In this document: positions 62,540 through 64,000 of the stretch, piece after piece
Layout: each line of letters opens with the position of its first letter
Position numbering within the stretch: the stretch's first letter is position 1
From: Mesorhizobium loti
Lineage (GTDB): Bacteria > Pseudomonadota > Alphaproteobacteria > Rhizobiales > Rhizobiaceae
Length of the DNA stretch: 64,000 nt
Assembly (NCBI GenBank): GCA_002356515.1
Contig: AP017605.1
Coordinates: forward strand, 2,728,001 to 2,792,000
Direction: 5' to 3'
Translations under genes and position numbers: made by a program
Notes under the pieces: generated by a model
Databases searched by the model: none
Seen by the model: the letters and a program-made list of their open reading frames with translations, nothing else
Told to the model about the DNA's origin: nothing

Positions 62540-62566
62540 ACCGGGCCTGGCCCGTGAAAGACCAGC

Positions 62567-64000
62567 ATGTCGTTATCTTCCGCATTGAGCATCGCCCAAT
62601 CGGCGCTTATGAGTACCGCGCGTCAGACGAGCGTCGTCACGCGCAACGTCTCTGACGCCTCCAATCCGGACTATACGCGCCGCATCGGCGTCGTCACCAG
62701 CACGGCGCCCGGCGCGCGTTCAATTGATATCCAGCGCGTCACCAACGACCTGCTGTTCCGGCAGAATCTCAGCGCCTTGTCGGCCTATAGCGGCCAGAAC
62801 GCGCTCTACAGCGGCATGGATCAGCTGGACGTGTCGGTCAACGGCGTAGACAACGCCTCCTCGCCCTCGACGGCCATCGCCAATCTGCAGCAGGCGCTGC
62901 AGCTCTACGCCACCTCGCCGTCCAACCAGAATCTCGGCTCCAGCGTCATCGACGCGGCCAAGCAGGTCGTGCGCTCCCTGAACGAAGGCTCCCAGGCCAT
63001 TCAGGATTTCCGAACCCAGACCGACGGCCAGATCGACACGGCGGTCAAGGACCTCAACTCGCTGCTCGGCCAGTTCCAGGACGCCAACCATGCGGTCATT
63101 TCCGGCACCCGTTCCGGCACCGATGTTTCCGACGCGCTCGACCAGCGCGACGCGCTGCTGAAGAAGATCGCGGACTACGTTCCGATATCGACCTTCACGC
63201 GCGGCGACAATGACATGGTCATCACCACCGGTGACGGCACCACGCTGTTCGAGACGATACCGCGCACGGTGAGCTTCACGCCATCGGCTGGCTATGCCGC
63301 GGGAAGCCCCGGCAACACCGTCTATATCGACAACGTGCCGGTCTCGGCGGGAAGCGGTGGTAACACCACCGCCAGCGGCAAGCTTGCCGGACTGCTGCAA
63401 TTGCGCGACGGCGTCGCCTCGACCATGCAGAGCCAGCTCGACGAGACCGCGCGCGGCCTGATCACGGCCTTTGCCGAGACCGCGCCCGCGATGCCCAACG
63501 CCGCCGGCCTGTTCACCTGGTCCGGCGCGCCGGCGGTGCCGGCCGCGGGCACGCTGGTCAATGGCCTGGCCGGCACGATCAGCATCAATACGGCGATGGA
63601 TCCAAGCGCTGGCGGCAATCCGACATTGCTGCGCGACGGCGGCGCCAATGGCGCTGCCTATGTCGCCAACACCACCGGCGGCGCTTCCTATTCCAACCTT
63701 CTGGTTGCCTATGGCGACCGGCTCGACCAGCCGATGACGTTCGACCCCGCCGCCGGGATTTCGGCAACGTCCAGCGTTTCCGACTACGCCGCCAATTCGA
63801 TCGGCTGGCTGCAGGGCATGCGCCAGCAGGCTTCGACCGCCGCGGACGCCAAGGAAGCGCTGGCACAGCGCAGTTCCGAGGCGCTATCCAATGCGACCGG
63901 CGTCAATGTCGACCAGGAAATGTCGCTGATGCTCGACCTCGAACATACCTATCAGGCGTCGGCCCGGATGATGAAGACCGTCGACGACATGATGACGGCC
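62567..64000 (+). CDS. flgK: Flagellar hook-associated protein FlgK (partial, runs off the right edge)
   Basis: 478 codons are visible from the ATG at 62567 with no stop before the window end. It begins MSLSSALSIAQSALMSTARQ, then TSVVTRNVSDASNPDYTRRI, the rod/hook-family N terminus with FlgK-type NVSDASNPDYTRR. Later come FRTQTDGQIDTAVKDLNSLL and SDALDQRDALLKKIADYVPI, characteristic of FlgK (HAP1). The visible end (LMLDLEHTYQASARMMKTVD) is already in the conserved C-terminal helix, so only a short piece is missing. It joins hook and filament. FlgL would be expected next. Confidence 0.92.
   Translation, partial: MSLSSALSIAQSALMSTARQTSVVTRNVSDASNPDYTRRIGVVTSTAPGARSIDIQRVTNDLLFRQNLSALSAYSGQNALYSGMDQLDVSVNGVDNASSPSTAIANLQQALQLYATSPSNQNLGSSVIDAAKQVVRSLNEGSQAIQDFRTQTDGQIDTAVKDLNSLLGQFQDANHAVISGTRSGTDVSDALDQRDALLKKIADYVPISTFTRGDNDMVITTGDGTTLFETIPRTVSFTPSAGYAAGSPGNTVYIDNVPVSAGSGGNTTASGKLAGLLQLRDGVASTMQSQLDETARGLITAFAETAPAMPNAAGLFTWSGAPAVPAAGTLVNGLAGTISINTAMDPSAGGNPTLLRDGGANGAAYVANTTGGASYSNLLVAYGDRLDQPMTFDPAAGISATSSVSDYAANSIGWLQGMRQQASTAADAKEALAQRSSEALSNATGVNVDQEMSLMLDLEHTYQASARMMKTVDDMMTA

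Noticed and set aside
62542..62554. CGGGCC-T-GGCCCG after flgE as a terminator
   Set aside because: The one-base loop cannot fold as drawn and no T-run follows; flgK starts 13 bases later and is probably cotranscribed.

Overview
The window reads as chromosome of a high-GC rhizobial alphaproteobacterium, most likely Mesorhizobium or a close relative. The evidence is a flagellar cluster with features typical of Rhizobiales: paired LuxR-type regulators VisN/VisR, an orphan FtcR/Rem regulator, the periplasmic motor proteins MotC and MotE, a DUF1217 protein and tandem flagellins. The species is inferred from gene content and style, not from a database search. No tRNA, rRNA, CRISPR array, insertion sequence or prophage gene was seen.

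Left part (1-33134), mixed metabolic and accessory genes. A two-partner-secretion transporter (TpsB) runs off the left edge, followed by what looks like the start of its exoprotein. Next come two tandem paralogous genes of unknown function (2160-4129), which share even their upstream leader, and a 30-codon gene (4230-4322) whose product resembles a lasso-type RiPP precursor leader. A piperideine-6-carboxylate/aminoadipate semialdehyde dehydrogenase (4371-5885) and a glutaryl-CoA dehydrogenase with its divergent LysR regulator (17081-19291) are two separated steps of lysine catabolism. Between them lie an ECF sigma factor with a DGPF-domain partner, a type IB topoisomerase, a family 2 glycosyltransferase, and a three-gene transglutaminase / ATP-grasp-alpha-E / transglutaminase-DUF2126 operon. 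That operon contains two diverged, base-pair-conserving hairpin repeats. After tex comes a polyamine-type block (21746-31875): two NylB-like serine hydrolases, a complete Pot-type ABC importer, an amidohydrolase, a TetR regulator and an acetylpolyamine amidohydrolase. A TMEM43-like membrane protein closes this half.

Right part (33644-64000), one continuous flagellar regulon. visN-visR sit at the left. A minus-strand operon reads motA-fliM-fliN-fliG-flhB-orf. Plus-strand operons read DUF1217-flgF-fliI-orf, flgB-flgC-fliE-flgG-flgA-flgI-motE-flgH-fliL-fliP, two flagellins, fliF-fliH-like-motB-motC-fliK-lytic transglycosylase, ftcR, and flgE followed by a partial flgK. Expected neighbours (flgL, flaF, flbT, flgD, fliQ, fliR, flhA) are absent and probably lie beyond 64000.

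The regulatory reading is the main result. Five operon heads (motA, DUF1217/flgF, flgB, fliF, flgE) carry the same upstream pattern, C(G/A)C(G/A)CAAG-N9-NTA(G/T), 27-39 bases before the start codon, usually with a CAAG-like half-site 11 bases further upstream. This looks like a binding site for an OmpR-type activator next to a -10 element, and FtcR, encoded in the same cluster, is the obvious candidate. A 20-bp lux-box-like palindrome lies upstream of ftcR and is a candidate VisNR site. The flagellins lack the shared pattern but have leader hairpins, strong terminators and, before the second flagellin, a perfect TTAA-N7-TTAA CtrA-type site. Together these suggest the hierarchy VisNR -> FtcR -> basal body/motor/hook operons, with the flagellins under separate control.
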